In this document: positions 36,261-47,228 of the stretch, piece after piece
How positions within the stretch are numbered: position 1 is the first letter of the stretch
How the letters are laid out: each line of letters opens with the position of its first letter
Origin: Lenzites betulinus
Taxonomy: Eukaryota; Basidiomycota; Agaricomycetes; Polyporales; Polyporaceae
Assembly (NCBI GenBank): GCA_022264855.1
Contig: JABYQU010000018.1
Span: forward strand, 434,001 to 498,000
Reading direction: 5' to 3'
Length of the DNA: 64,000 nt
Translations under genes and position numbers: made by a program
The notes under the pieces: model-generated
The model's database searches: none
What the model was told of the DNA's origin: nothing
What the model saw: only the letters and a program-made list of their open reading frames with translations

Positions 36261-36841
36261 TGGGGCGGCCAAGTTGTTCTCAGGACGATGGCGTACTTGG
36301 GTTACATAATACGCTGAATCCTCTGGTTTGTCAACGTTGGCAGAAGAACTTTCAACGATGGTCCGGATGCTAACAGGCTACCGCGGCCCGACATATTACA
36401 CACCCTCTGGTTCCGCCATATGTGATGATATCGATGACATCACCCCCACACTGGCACCGATGGCAGTCGTCCGTATCACACCCCGTTACGCATCAATCGC
36501 ACGAAAAACCTCCGGCCAAATGTAACTCCCCTGGCATTCCAAATGGGGCAAGAAACCCGCGGTATACACGATCACAACTGTGGCGGCCCAAGCTGAGACA
36601 CTGAGAGCAAAATCGAAAGCTTCAGGAACAATGTCATTTCGGCGCGCCACCTTGTTATGTATGTACAATGGCATTCGCTCAGATGCGCCCTCATGCTTCA
36701 GCGCTCTGCGCTCTGCGGCAACGGGGCCTTCGCTAGGTATACGAGCTCGGAGATCGCTAATGGCGCGACATTGCACCGCCGAGTCGCTTACCATGCACAG
36801 AAATATTGAGCATCAGAAGGAACATACGCCGGGAGCGTAAG

Positions 36842-36871
36842 ATCCTCCCGTATGTGAAAACACGGGAGGAT
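36842..36871. repeat. perfect 10-bp inverted repeat, 10-nt loop
   Basis: ATCCTCCCGT at 36842-36851 is followed after 10 nt by its exact reverse complement ACGGGAGGAT at 36862-36871. It could form a hairpin in RNA or be a two-fold protein site. No gene is adjacent on either side for several hundred bases. Confidence 0.7.
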
Positions 36872-37972
36872 GCAGAGCAGGCGCACCTAAGTAGGTAGGT
36901 CCGCAGTGAGCGCGGAGGCATCAGCGCTCACCCCCGGGGCAGATGCACTCCGGAGCTGTCATCCATCTGAATGAGAGCATGTAAGAACGAAGAATGGGCG
37001 CGAAACTTGCCTAAAAGCTATGCTCACGTATAATTTGGAAGTCAGAACCCATAGTCTTTGGAAGGGCTGGTCTAGCGCGTGAGTCTACGTGAGTCTCACT
37101 AGGACAGTATGCGGGCCTAAGACCTCCCTGCTGCGCACTACAACCCGGAAGCTGAAGCTGAAGTATAGATCCGATCATAGTATCATCATGCAATGGTCAT
37201 ATCCTCCGGATCAGAGTATCAATCATGAAGCACTCACCGCGGAATCCTCACAAAGGAACAACCGGCAATACGGCCAGTTCATCATATAACATCATAACCC
37301 ACTTGAGCTTCCCTTTGACAAACAGGGCCTCTGAGTGTCGCACGCAAACACCTTGCGTGCAACGGTACAAGGTTACTTGAATTCCAATACCGAAGCAGCG
37401 CGCAGCGGACCGCCTTCCATCAAACGAGTTTGAGGCTTTGACACTGGATCTCCAGGCAGGTTACGTTGACCGTGTGCCTCCGCACGCACGCAAGGTCTGT
37501 GCCGGCGTGTAGGCGGGACTTCCCTAGTGTCGAAGTTCCTCTTGATATGTATGTCGAGTAAGTGGTCGAAAAGGCGTTTTCAGGTGCCCAAGAGTCATGA
37601 GCTCACCCATACCCTCACTCACAGGACGAGAGAGATTACGAGTTAACGTTCGGGCCTGAACGTGTCGCTTTGTAAGTTCTAAGAGAAGCATTTAGCATAT
37701 GAGGGGTATACGAAGCAAACGGAAGCCATACCATTCTGCCCATCATGCGCGAAAGCTGCTGCTATCGCATGCCACAAGTGTTCTCAAACCAAGCCGTCCA
37801 TTGGGACGCGCAGAATAACCCTATACAGCCCCCATAGCAGGATAATTACATAACATACAGTATATGCAAGAGAGCACCGGCCAGCAGGCCAAACACCAAT
37901 ACAGCAGCGTACCCAACAGCAGTAGCAGCACAAAAAGCGGTACGACACACATTCAACAGCGCCCCGCACCAC

Positions 37973-39812
37973 TCACCGAATCGTACACTTGTCGAACACG
38001 CTCTCCCGCCGCTCGCCCGCCTCCGCAAGGCCCCACACCTGCCACATCTTCATCGCCTCCTCCGCGGGGCAGATCGTGAACACCTTCGTCCCGTCCGGGC
38101 TGAGGCAGCTGTGGCCGACCGCGCCGGTGTGTGCCGGCACGCTCACGACCCGTCGGAGGCTCGGGTACGCGTGCACCGTGAGCGAGTTCGTGAGCACGGT
38201 CTTCACCGACGCTGGCCGTTCGCGGTCGCGCATCCGCCGCGCGCGGCTGTTCGGCCCCACGTCCGAGGGGAGGTTTGGACACGACTCCGAAGCGCCCGCG
38301 CGTGGCTGCCACGACATGCCGTGTGTGGAGAGCAGTTCTTTGCAGTGCGGAGACCAGAGCAGGGATGTGACAGAGGTGTTGAGCGGGATGGTGTGCGTCG
38401 CTGGGGCAGCGGCCGGTGTCGTGTTGATGTTCCAGATACGGATTTTCCCATCGGGATACATGGTGCCAGTCGCGAGGAGCTCAGGCTTCCACGGACACCA
38501 CGCCAATGCCTGCATGCCATGAGCGTCGTTGCAAGGGCGGATGTAGGCCAGATTAACATACCTTGATCGGAGCGTTGTGCTTCATTTTGCTGCGATAGCG
38601 GTTGCCGGCATCGAGAGACTTGCCTGCGCGCGCGTCCCATAGCTGGACGACGCCCTGCTGGTCGCTACTTGCAAGGTAGTTCCCGTCATGGCGCCAGCGC
38701 AGACCGTGGACCTTGTCCTTGTGGGACTCTATCCTCCCTATAGCGTCTGGCTGACGAGCATCGTATAGCGTGATGACCCCGTCCCCGAGGCCGACAGCGA
38801 GCACCTTCTCATACCAGCTCATACCACCGACATCGACAAACGCCTCTTCTTGCCACCGGCGCAGCTGCGTGGCACCATCCGTGTCCCAAAGTTGGATGTC
38901 CCCGCTCGACGTGCCTGCGGCGAGGAGGTTTGGTGCTGTCTCCGCCCATTCGATCGTGATGAGCTTCCCGCGGTTCATCTGGAGCTTGAATAGATGGGAG
39001 ATATCGCGCGTGTCAAGATTCTGGTAGTACACGTCCCGCCCACAAGCAACCGCGATCGCATTTCGAGCAGACCACGATATCGGGTAGGCGAACAGGTCGG
39101 AGGGAATGCCCGGCCCGTCGAGCGCGAGTACAAACTGCTTGCGTGCGCCTAGGTGAGCCTCCGCGGATGTCGGCGGCACCTTGTATGGCTTCTTCAACAG
39201 TTGGTGGTAGTTGAAGCGGTGCCGGCCGAGGAACGAGTTCGTCGATGCTTCGACATTCGTGTCTGTGTACTTGAGGATGCGCTCGTCTGCGAGCCCGAAG
39301 ATCTTGGCTATTCGCCTTGTGCGGGGCGTCGTCTGAAGTGGTATGACATTGTCTTGCGGTGCTGAGATGAAGCGGTCCGCCTGTCAAGCTTGTTAACATC
39401 ATGACTGCTGCAAGCACGTGCTCGCTTTAGGACACTGAATATATGCGCCTCCCGTCACACGTCCGCAGCCCTGCGCTCCTCTTCGCGTCCGGGCAAGAAC
39501 GTAGCGTGCCGGCGCTTCCGATCGTGTTCTGTCGCCTCACGATCGAGCCGAGCGCAGCAACACAGTGCCCTCCAAGCGATGCAACAGACCCCACTGAGTC
39601 GAGCCCCCGACACTCACCACATTGACCTTTCCTGCCACCTCGAACTCAGGAGTGTTTGTGATAAAGTCGTGGTTGTCCTCGTCGGCAAACGACATGCGTC
39701 GTCGCTTCGCTGCAGAGTACATATTGGTCACCGAGCCGGGCACCCACCCGCGTTTCCGCGACGGCGCGGGGGTCTGACAAGATGGGCCTGCGACCGCATT
39801 GTTGTCGCCCAT
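37973..39812 (-). CDS. CDC20/Fizzy-family WD40 activator of the APC/C
   Basis: This is a substrate adaptor that activates the anaphase-promoting complex and recruits degron-bearing substrates. Three exons give about 516 aa; start ATG at 39812 (MGDNNAVAGPSCQTPAPS), stop at 37973. The N-terminus is short and basic (PSRKRGWVPGSVTNMYSAAK). After a 243-nt intron comes ADRFISAPQDN, where the C-box should be; the usual D-R-[FY]-I-P-x-R lacks its Pro and Arg. Then RIAKIFGLADERILKY, NSFLGRHRFNYHQLLKKPYK, and a WD40 propeller: DLFAYPISWSARNAIAVACG, LITIEWAETAPNLLAAGTSS, GDIQLWD, GGMSWYEKVLAVGLGDGVI, VHGLRWRHDGNYLASSDQQG, ALAWCPWKPELLATGTMYPD, SVTSLLWSPHCKELLSTHG, GHSCLSPDGTKVFTICPAE. The protein ends in TIR, keeping the C-terminal Ile-Arg tail that binds APC3. 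It may be Cdc20 itself or a diverged or meiotic paralogue. Confidence 0.85.
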
Positions 39813-40394
39813 AAGGATGGTCGGCTTCTGTGTTGATCGTTTTAGGTGAATGCTGATAGCGTAGTGTGGATAGCAGAACGAGAGCTTGACAAGGGCGCAG
39901 AGGGAAGGTGATGGTTGTGGAAAGAGAGACCCAGGCACGCGCGGCCAGACTACCTTTAAAATACCGCCCAACTTCCAGGAAACGCCACAAAGCCTCTGCG
40001 CCTTTTGTCCGATCTTTAGAGGCACTCTTAGTACATTGTTCGGCCAGTAAACTGTGCTTGTACTTTGCAGCATGCACCAATACACGAAGCATCAGTGAAG
40101 CGGCCACACACGCCACTGATCTCCCTTCGCTGGAAGTCGTCTCTTTAGCGCTTTCAGCCACAACGAGCAATCAAATTCTGTCACGTGCGCAACGCGCGAA
40201 TGTTAAGGACACGATCAGTCGGGGGATACTTCGTAAAGGGTAGTCGTAAAGTCGTAACGCGTAAGTAGTCGTAACAGGTCGTAAACAAACAAGCAGTCAG
40301 TACAACAGACACGACAGAGTCAAATAGGGTATAAATAAGCGGCCTCCAAGCATCGACCATCACCGGGAACTCAGACAACGGTGTAAGAGGAAGC
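39813..40394. other. spacer with short direct repeats
   Basis: This is the upstream side of the CDC20-like gene and 3' flank of the Cys-rich GPI gene. It holds a cluster of GTCGTAA repeats (40243-40284) and a plus-strand TATAAATA at 40330-40337 with no matching gene. Confidence 0.5.
40243..40284. repeat. four direct copies of GTCGTAA in 42 bp
   Basis: GTCGTAA occurs at 40243, 40251, 40268 and 40278, with a related TCGTAA at 40231. Spacing is irregular. It could be a binding-site cluster or chance slippage; it lies about 430 bp upstream of the CDC20-like start codon. Confidence 0.6.
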
Positions 40395-41178
40395 TTATAG
40401 CAGGAGGGCTAGCGTGGAAGCCACTGCAGCTCCTACCATCGCAGACCATGAGAGCACGAGAGACGCAGCGCCATTGGACGCGTCTGTCGCCGTCGGTACG
40501 GCAATGCTCGACGTCGGCGTAACCTCGCCGTCCGCTGTCGCGACCCCACCAAGGAGGGTGCTCTCCAATGCACAGACGTTGCGGAGTCCCTCGACGACTT
40601 TCGGGAGGTTGTCTGAGTTGAGGAACTGCGTCTGGTTCGTCTGCGTGAAACTAGAGGCCGCGTGAGATTCCTGAGACGTCATGAACCCGAAAGGAGGACA
40701 TACCAGTCGACACATTGCGGGTAGGCTGTTCGGGGACGCCGGTTATGTCAATTAATCATTGTACAGGTAGCATGTACGTACCACTCTGGAAGGTGTCCGC
40801 ACAAGCGCACTTGATCACGTCGATAAACGCTCCCGGATTGAATATGATCTATTCGGGGAGGCCGTCAGACCTTGCTGCCCTCCCATCTATCTCGGGGACC
40901 ACCGCGAGGCATGGGCGATGAGTACCCACCATGGAGAAGTTCGCAAGCACTGGTGCAGCCTGCGCGCAGCTATCGATACTCCCGAAGTTCTGCTCGCAAA
41001 TGGGGCACGAGGGTGGCTGGTCCGGGAACGTAGGTTGCGCATCCTGGCGGCGTGCGAAGCGAGCGTCGAGCGGCGCACGCACAACTTGGGAGACTTGCGT
41101 AGGAGCAGGGAACGGCGACGCGAGTACCGAAAGGACGAACGACAAGAACAGGGCGATGAAGGGCGCGAGGGGAGCCAT
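40395..41178 (-). CDS. small secreted Cys-rich GPI-anchored protein
   Basis: I do not recognise a named family. Four exons give about 185 aa. The start ATG at 41178 opens a clear signal peptide (MAPLAPFIALFLSFVLSVLA). The mature part has eight cysteines: CPICEQNFGSIDSC, then KCACADTF, QCVDC and RNVC. Exon joins: NFS to IIFNPGAFIDVIKC across a GTGGGT intron, QSAYPQC across GTACGT, and VDC to FTQTNQTQFLNSDNLPKVVE across GTATGT. A Thr/Ser/Ala-rich region leads to a hydrophobic C-terminus (SWSAMVGAAVASTLALLL), fitting GPI attachment; stop at 40395. It should sit at the cell surface. The even number of Cys and small size are also seen in fungal effectors and CFEM-like proteins, but the CFEM pattern is not met. 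Confidence 0.75.
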
Positions 41179-41981
41179 TGCGTCTGGAATTGGCTTATGG
41201 GTTATAAACTTTTATTTGTGGACGGGTGTCGTGAGGTCGTCAGTGACAGGAAGGTCGACTTGTTGCAGCTCAAGTGCAATCCTAGGGAACAGAGGTCGCA
41301 CTTGCACCGAGATGGTGGGGGGAAGAGGCAGGCTGCTGGGGGGTCCTGGGGACGGCCGCGGCCTGCTAGCCGAGGACATGATCACTGATAGAAGTCTTCA
41401 GGATTCTAAAACTCCGTAACACCGTGTGGGGCACGAGCACATGACTGCTAGTACTTACGAACGGGAGACTGAATACTAACTTTAAGTGAACCGTGATTAA
41501 TGGCAACAGCCGCACTTGGCACTTGCAAAGACTTCTAAAGACTTCCACGTCGCGCACGAGATAGATATCAGTGCGGCATATGTGGCAGGGTACGCTAGAC
41601 TGCTATTACAATCACAAGCAGCGAGATGCATGCGCGAGGCCACAAGGAGTCGTCGAACGTTGCAGTCAGTGGTCGCGATGAGGGCGCCTCACTCAGATCA
41701 AATTATGGTGACTAGCTTGAGGGGGAGTTGAGCGGCCACAAAGACCTGGTGCTGCTACCGAGGATTTCTTTGAGGTCACAGAAAAAATGTTGGAAGCTGG
41801 ACAACCGATAGCGTAGACAGAACAATAACGAAAGCGAGACAGTATACGCCAACCTAGTTTTACACTTTACCCTTACTTGTACATCCATCCTGGATCCTTT
41901 CACGACGTTGCCCTTTGAGAAAACCTTTGAATAAGTGTTTCATCTTGCCAGTGGATGGTGACAATGATCTGCATACCGATT
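41179..41981. other. spacer upstream of the Cys-rich gene
   Basis: It includes TATA-like sequences just upstream of 41178. No gene is seen from 41220 to 41981. Confidence 0.5.
41201..41217 (-). promoter_or_regulatory. AT-rich TATA-like element of the Cys-rich gene
   Basis: The minus strand reads AAATAAAAGTTTATAAC 23-39 bp upstream of the start codon. The short distance implies either a very short 5' leader or that another element is used. Confidence 0.3.
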
Positions 41982-43183
41982 TCAAAACGATGCGGCCCTG
42001 GTATCACGATTGTCCCTCGACGAAGAGGCCGTACCTCGCTCATCAGGCTGGAATGCATTCCCGCGGGGATGGACAGGCGCGTTCGTCTGGACCGGAAGGG
42101 AACCAGCGGCGATGGCCACCAGATCGAGGCCCATTTCCTGCATGTAGTCCAGCCATTCCTGGTTCTGGTAGTATTCCTTCGTGAACGCCCAATGCTCGTA
42201 CGCCGTACGGACGATATGTGCCAGGCTGGCGCCGAGCAGTTGTACGGCCACGTCGAGGGTGACCAGGTGCGTTTTGTACCCCACCTCGTCTGGCATGCGC
42301 GTGCCCGTTTCGACAACCTGTGAATTGCGAGACGGTAATTGAGTTGTTCTGTCTCGGTGATAACAAGAAGGCACGCACCGCGTCTTCGGGGATCTGCCCG
42401 ACATACCAGAATGTGAGATATTCGCCGCCCAGGTCATCCGATCCCCAGTGCCCCTTGCGCCATTCGTGCAGCCCGACGAAGATGGGCTCACTGGTGGTGG
42501 GGAGATCGTATCCGCCCTTCTCCCGCTCCTCTGGTGGAACTGGGGCATGGGTGGGGATGAAAAGTGGCAGAAACGAAACACGATATCCAGACTGCACAGG
42601 GCAATGTTAGCATTTAAAACATAGCTATAGGTGAATCGATTCAACGCGTCGATCGTGCCTTCCATAATGCGCGATACATGATTAGTTGGATCGTTCGAAA
42701 ACGCCCAAGTATTAGACAGAGGGTGTAGATTACAGGAATCGGAAGCTAAGGGCAATCGAAAGACAAACACACCTCCTCGTGCGCCTCCCGGAGGGCAGCC
42801 TGTTCCAAAGACTCCCCTCGATCCTTCCTGCCTTTCGGAAGGAAAAAATACTGCCGAGATTTACCGCGTGCATCCTTGATCTCGTCGCTGAGCACCACGA
42901 TCTTGTCTGTCGATGGCTGTATTATGACCATGCCTGCACCAAGCAGGAAGTCGTTCGCATGCCAGAGGCTGTCCGGGACAGCAGGTGTTGAGCGGGCCGA
43001 GAAAATAGTGGGGGGAGGTGGTATGGGGCGGGCGGACATGGTTTGGAGAGGCCTTCTCTGTCCGCGAGAGTGAGATGAGGTTGAATCCGTGGAACTCCTT
43101 GGGTAGACATAGCTAGGACGCCCAGTGGAGCTCTCAGGCTGCAACGGGCGCGCCGAGCTACTGTTTCCCATTCTCGAGCGCAT
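41982..43183 (-). CDS. Nudix (MutT-like) hydrolase with disordered N-terminus
   Basis: It hydrolyses a nucleoside-diphosphate-linked substrate; which one is unknown. Three exons give about 318 aa. The chosen start is the ATG at 43183 (MRSRMGNSSSARPLQPESS); the in-frame ATG at 43171 is an alternative. The N-terminus is Ser/Pro/Arg-rich. The fold begins at LWHANDFLLGAGMVIIQPST. The Nudix box is complete: GRKDRGESLEQAALREAHEE with G-x5-E-x7-R-E-x2-E-E, continuing across a 178-nt intron into SGYRVSF. Then EPIFVGLHEWRKGHWG, GGEYLTFWYVGQIPEDA, and after a further intron VVETGTRMPDEVGYKTHLVT, ASLAHIVRTAYEHWAF and a polar tail ending TRAASF (stop 41982). It is divergent from the F-box gene, 362 bp apart. 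The intron falls inside the Nudix motif. Confidence 0.82.
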
Positions 43184-43545
43184 ATATTCGCGTGGGTAGA
43201 TATATGTCAGTAGCGACCCCCTGCTGTAGAACGTATGATCAATGACGATAGATGAATGCACTTGCTGAGGAGATTGCTGTAGAGAGAACGTCGAGGAGGA
43301 AGAGGTGGTGGTGGTGGTGGTAAGTAATATAAAGTGTTTGAGATATAGCCTTAAGACTATTGTGTGCTCGCGGGAAGCGTGGGAAATAATACCTCCGCTT
43401 TTGGTAAGTATAGTATTATGACAATAATCAGATGGTCCGCGCAAGGCGCTGATTGGTCGAGGATCCGCAATCCCCGCACAAGTGGCTTAATGATAAGTAA
43501 TATTGGATCTCTCCGCTAAGACCGCAGCCCGCACGACGAGCAACC
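43184..43545. promoter_or_regulatory. divergent spacer between Nudix and F-box genes
   Basis: These 362 bp must hold both promoters. They include a (GGT)n microsatellite at about 43303-43321 and AT-rich stretches (TAAGTAATATAAAG). Co-regulation is only inferred from geometry. Confidence 0.4.
43303..43321. repeat. GGT trinucleotide microsatellite
   Basis: Six GGT units lie in the Nudix/F-box spacer, preceded by a purine-rich GAGGAGGAAGAG stretch. It is probably length-variable between strains. Confidence 0.7.
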
Positions 43546-45426
43546 ATGTCCATCCTCGCCACCATCCCTCAGGAAGTCCTCGAGCACGTCGCCTTCTTCG
43601 TTGCAACTGATGACTTCCTTGGCCCGCCCGATGGCATCGTCGGCCTGCTCGCCGTCGACCGTCGCACGCATTCCGCCCTCTCTATGTCCTCCAACCCGTT
43701 TCTCTGGTCGCGCATCTTCGCATCCAAGTTCGACACGCCCTCCGCTTTCCAGCGGCTCTCGAATCGCATCATCACGCCACCAGAGATCTGCGAAGAACTC
43801 AAAATGCGCTGCACGCTCATGAAGCGCATCCGCCGGCGCACCGATTCGCTCGCGACATCGTACACGCTCAGCCCGACCCACCGCGATGCGCTCCGCTCAA
43901 TACTCTACGTGGCCTATCTGATGATGCTGGGGAACGAGGGAAAGAACGACAGACAGCTACGCGAGTACGCAGGGTTTGATATATGGCTCAAGGACTTCCT
44001 CTTCCATCCCTCGGGGGCTTCCCTTGCCGCCTGGTCCGTCAAGGTTGATCTCTGGCCGCCCAATGATGAGCGCTCCGCGCTTGCCCTATGGCTCTTTTGG
44101 TACATGCTGCGGCCAGGTAAGTACACGCTCTCACTTCCCGCAGAGGCCGATTGAACACCTTCTGCCCGCTCCCTTAGATGAGTACATGACAGATGACGAC
44201 ACTACGTTCCGGGAAGCGTCCGGAATACTGAAACTGTTCGCCCTCGGGGCTCACCAGGTCCGTAGATACTACGGTAGCATGTTTCCACATAACATAGCAC
44301 TTACCCGTCGTTCATCAGTATCCTCTATGCGTTCCGCCATGGAACGAGTTCGCGCCCCCAAGCCGTTCGCGAGGCTCGTCCGCAATCAAATACTTCGGTG
44401 CCCCGTTAAAGATGGCACCCCCGGCGTCTGCGCCTCCCGCGATTCTAGCTTATCTCACCTTGGCGAATAAACTGTCCGTCTCCTGGGACACGATACACTA
44501 TATCTACATGAAGCCCCCCTCGTCCACTCCTCCGAGTCTAGCGCCCGGTGCAAGCAGTGCGGAGTGGGAGGCGGAGTGGAAGCGGGGCTTACATCTCGCG
44601 GACACTTCCAAACCGCTCGGCGCTGCGTTCTCAGGTGCATTTATACCGGGAAGCCTCGAAGGGGTTTGGGAAGGCATGTTCACTGTGAGAACCCTTTTGA
44701 CACCCAGTTCGACTACTAAGCTAATCGCACAACTGGCAGTACACGGAGTTCACGGCATACGCTGCATTGCTCTCCGGGGCGCCTCCAACAGTCCTCCAAC
44801 GAAGTCTGGTCGCACACCACCCACACCTGTGGATACTCCGAGAACACCATCTTTACAGCGCAGACGATTCTGAAACACCAAACGTGCGCCCGCTTTCACC
44901 TGGGAATCCCCTGCGAAGCTATCTCCCCAACGGCTGCCAGTACACGGAGTCTCCCGACGGCGTGGCGATCTCGGAACTCGGGCGCGAGGACAAGGTACAC
45001 TACAAGAGCTGGGCGAGCATACAGAAGTCAGGAGAGAAGCCATCCGGAAAGCTCGTCGATGTATTCATAACCGGAGAAGTATGCCCATTATTTGTGGTGA
45101 ACTGGATGCATCGCTCACATCAAATAACCCGTGTTTCAGGGACATTCAGCATGGGGCCAGTTCAAGCTCGTTGGGCGAATACGACCTTGCGACGGGTTCA
45201 TCATGCTAGCCAAAGAATATGTGAGTTGCCTGTTCTTCATAATTACCTTGATATCTATTGACGGTACTAATGGATGTAGGTTGACGGCGATCGAGGGCGC
45301 TGGCTTTATCGCGGCTTCATGGTCGGAAACTCTGAAGGGAACCTCTCCGGCCGCTGGAGGGACACCCTGAGCCCTGCGTATGCCCTCGGATACGAGGGCT
45401 GCTTTGTGATGAATCGGCGCCGATGA
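43546..45426 (+). CDS. F-box protein
   Basis: This is a likely SCF ubiquitin-ligase substrate receptor; its target is unknown. The start ATG at 43546 leads straight into the F-box (MSILATIPQEVLEHVAFFVA, then GIVGLLAVDRRTHSALSMSS and NPFLWSRIFASKF). Exon 1 continues through LSPTHRDALRSILYVAYLMM and WLKDFLFHP to WLFWYMLRPG. Further exons: DEYMTDDDTTFREASGILKL ending ALGAHQ, then YPLCVPPWNEFAPPSRSRGS, a segment with LAYLTLANKLSVSWDTIHYI, and EGVWEGMFT. The next exon starts YTEFTAYAALLSGAPPTVLQ and covers REHHLYSADDSETP and SELGREDKVHYKSWASIQKS. The end comes from short exons: GHSAWGQFKLVGRIRPCDGF and GRWLYRGFMVG, finishing ALGYEGCFVMNRRR. About 500 aa. The C-terminal part looks like a beta-rich domain common in agaricomycete F-box proteins. 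Confidence 0.8.
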
Positions 45427-46007
45427 GGAGTACTGCTGGCGTTATTCTGTCTGGTGCTATCATCAGATCATGGCTTGGAACTTGGAAGGTCTTGCGCTGC
45501 ACCTGTAATTGTACCACTCACTTATTGTGCTCAGATGTATCGTTGCATGTATATTGATATGGAGTCTTTTATGACTTGTTATATAGTGCTTTATGAACGT
45601 CGGAACCTATTGATCTTCGTATGTCGGCCCGTGCAGACCTACTTTGCCTAGCGAGTCTGACGTCATCGAGGATGGCAAGGGTCTACGGTAAACAGGATAA
45701 TTGCCGGAGATATACGGCGTCTACATCATAGGCGCCTGTATGCTAGTAGAGCCGAACTTACCGGCACCATTTATTGCACCTCGACCACCACCACCTCATC
45801 CCAGCTGCACCTTCTTGGACTCATCGTTACATCTCTACTCGTCACGCCTGCCATACTTTTCCTAATTGAAGGACGAAACACCGCTGAACGCACCCAAAAG
45901 TCAGCACACTGTTGTGTACTTTAAACATTCCATACCGTGACTGAGCGACCGCAACTACCCCGGATCCAGTACGCTCGCACCTCCTACCCAGACCCTGCCA
46001 CAAAACC
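45427..46007. other. intergenic spacer
   Basis: This is the 3' flank of the F-box gene and upstream region of the coiled-coil gene. No gene is seen. Confidence 0.55.
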
Positions 46008-46598
46008 ATGTCCAAATCGCCCGCCCCTCCAAATTCAAACCCAAGCGCCCCGTCCCCGCCCACTCCCCAACCCGACTGGGAGCTCGCGCTCTCCCAGCTG
46101 CGCGCGACGAACGCGGAGCTGCAGCGGCGCAAGGCCGACGCCGAGAAGGACCGCGAGCTCTTCCGCACGCTCTACAGCACCGCGTCCGCGCACGCGAGCG
46201 CGATGTCGAGCGAGAACGCCGCGCTGCTCGAGCGCGCTGAGCGCGCCGAGGGCCAGGCGCGCGACGGGCTCGCGATGGTGCGCGCGACATACGACGCGCG
46301 CGTGCGCCGCGCGGAGGAGGAGGCCGCGCGCTGGCGGGCGCAGTACGAGATCCTTTTGGCGCGCGATGAGAGGGCACGCGCGGAAGAGGCGGAGGTGAGG
46401 GCGCGGGCGGCGCGCGAGCCGGAGCTGAGGGCGGAGGTGGAGAGGCTGCGGGGGAGCTTGGAGGCGCTTGAGGAGGACTATGCGAGGATGGAGGGGTTGC
46501 TGGAGGGTTTGACGAATGAGCAGGTTGAGGAGACGACGGAGATCGCGGAGACGGCGCAGGTGCCGGTGAAGTCTGCGGCGGTCGCGGTCGATGCATGA
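46008..46598 (+). CDS. coiled-coil protein of unknown function
   Basis: A single exon gives 196 aa. A Pro-rich N-terminus (MSKSPAPPNSNPSAPSPPTP) precedes a long helix from about residue 25 to 170. It is rich in Ala, Arg and Glu with heptad texture (LSQLRATNAELQRRKADAEK, ENAALLERAERAEGQARDGL, RARAEEAEVRARAAREPELR, VERLRGSLEALEEDYARMEG). There are no catalytic motifs. GC content is extreme in the helix region (many GCGCG runs), which opens long frames on the other strand. It could be a structural or scaffold protein; I cannot name a family. It is convergent with ASF1. Confidence 0.7.
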   Translation: MSKSPAPPNSNPSAPSPPTPQPDWELALSQLRATNAELQRRKADAEKDRELFRTLYSTASAHASAMSSENAALLERAERAEGQARDGLAMVRATYDARVRRAEEEAARWRAQYEILLARDERARAEEAEVRARAAREPELRAEVERLRGSLEALEEDYARMEGLLEGLTNEQVEETTEIAETAQVPVKSAAVAVDA

Positions 46599-47228
46599 TG
46601 AGAGTTGGTGGAACGCGGCCGGGCCCCGGTGAGTGCTTATTCTTATGTCTACAGCTAGACTAATATTTTTTTTTCCAGGTCTGGGCTACGCGGACGGTGA
46701 TTCGCATGCTTGTACATCTTCTTGTTCTGGTCTCGCTGGAATACTACACACTGCTTGGTTGGCTAGGCCTTTCGAAACTGAACCCTTTGTACACGGACTT
46801 TGGACGCAGCAGGCTCACTGCTACTCATGACGCTGGCAAGCTTGTTTCTATATTTGACCTCACGGGATCCCAGCCGCCTCACGGATGTTGTTCAGATTGC
46901 TGCTACTCTCGCGAAGATGACCTTACAATGTGCTTTAGTGGCGAATGGAGTTCTATAGTCTCGTGTGATCTCATGGCGCGCGCAGCATGCCACGCATTGC
47001 CAGCGCGCCCAGCTGCGGTCAACAAGCCTGCGTGCTAGCGCACGCGCACACATCTTTTGCGATCTGGGAAGCTCACACGTACCTTCCTGATGTACACGGA
47101 CGAGTGGATTTGGATTCCTAGTGTTATCATATGGACAAGCGGGCGGGGTGAGCTACAAACGCGGATAGCAGTACTGTGCGACAAACAACTAGCGGTCAAG
47201 GGAGAAGGGAGGCGCGAGTCGTGGGTGG
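46599..47228. other. intergenic, convergent 3' ends
   Basis: This lies between the stops of the coiled-coil gene and ASF1. A GTGAGT...TTCCAG pair near 46630-46679 may be a 3' UTR intron. No gene is seen. Confidence 0.5.

Larger units (their letters stand above)
36214..37972. other. 1.8 kb spacer with a hairpin
   Basis: No coding region is recognised. It holds the promoter of MDR copy 3, a perfect inverted repeat at 36842-36871 and the 3' flank of the CDC20-like gene. Confidence 0.5.

Noticed and set aside
45955..46596. 213-codon minus-strand open frame
   Set aside because: It is antisense to the coiled-coil gene; low-complexity Pro/Ala/Arg translation from GCG-rich codons.
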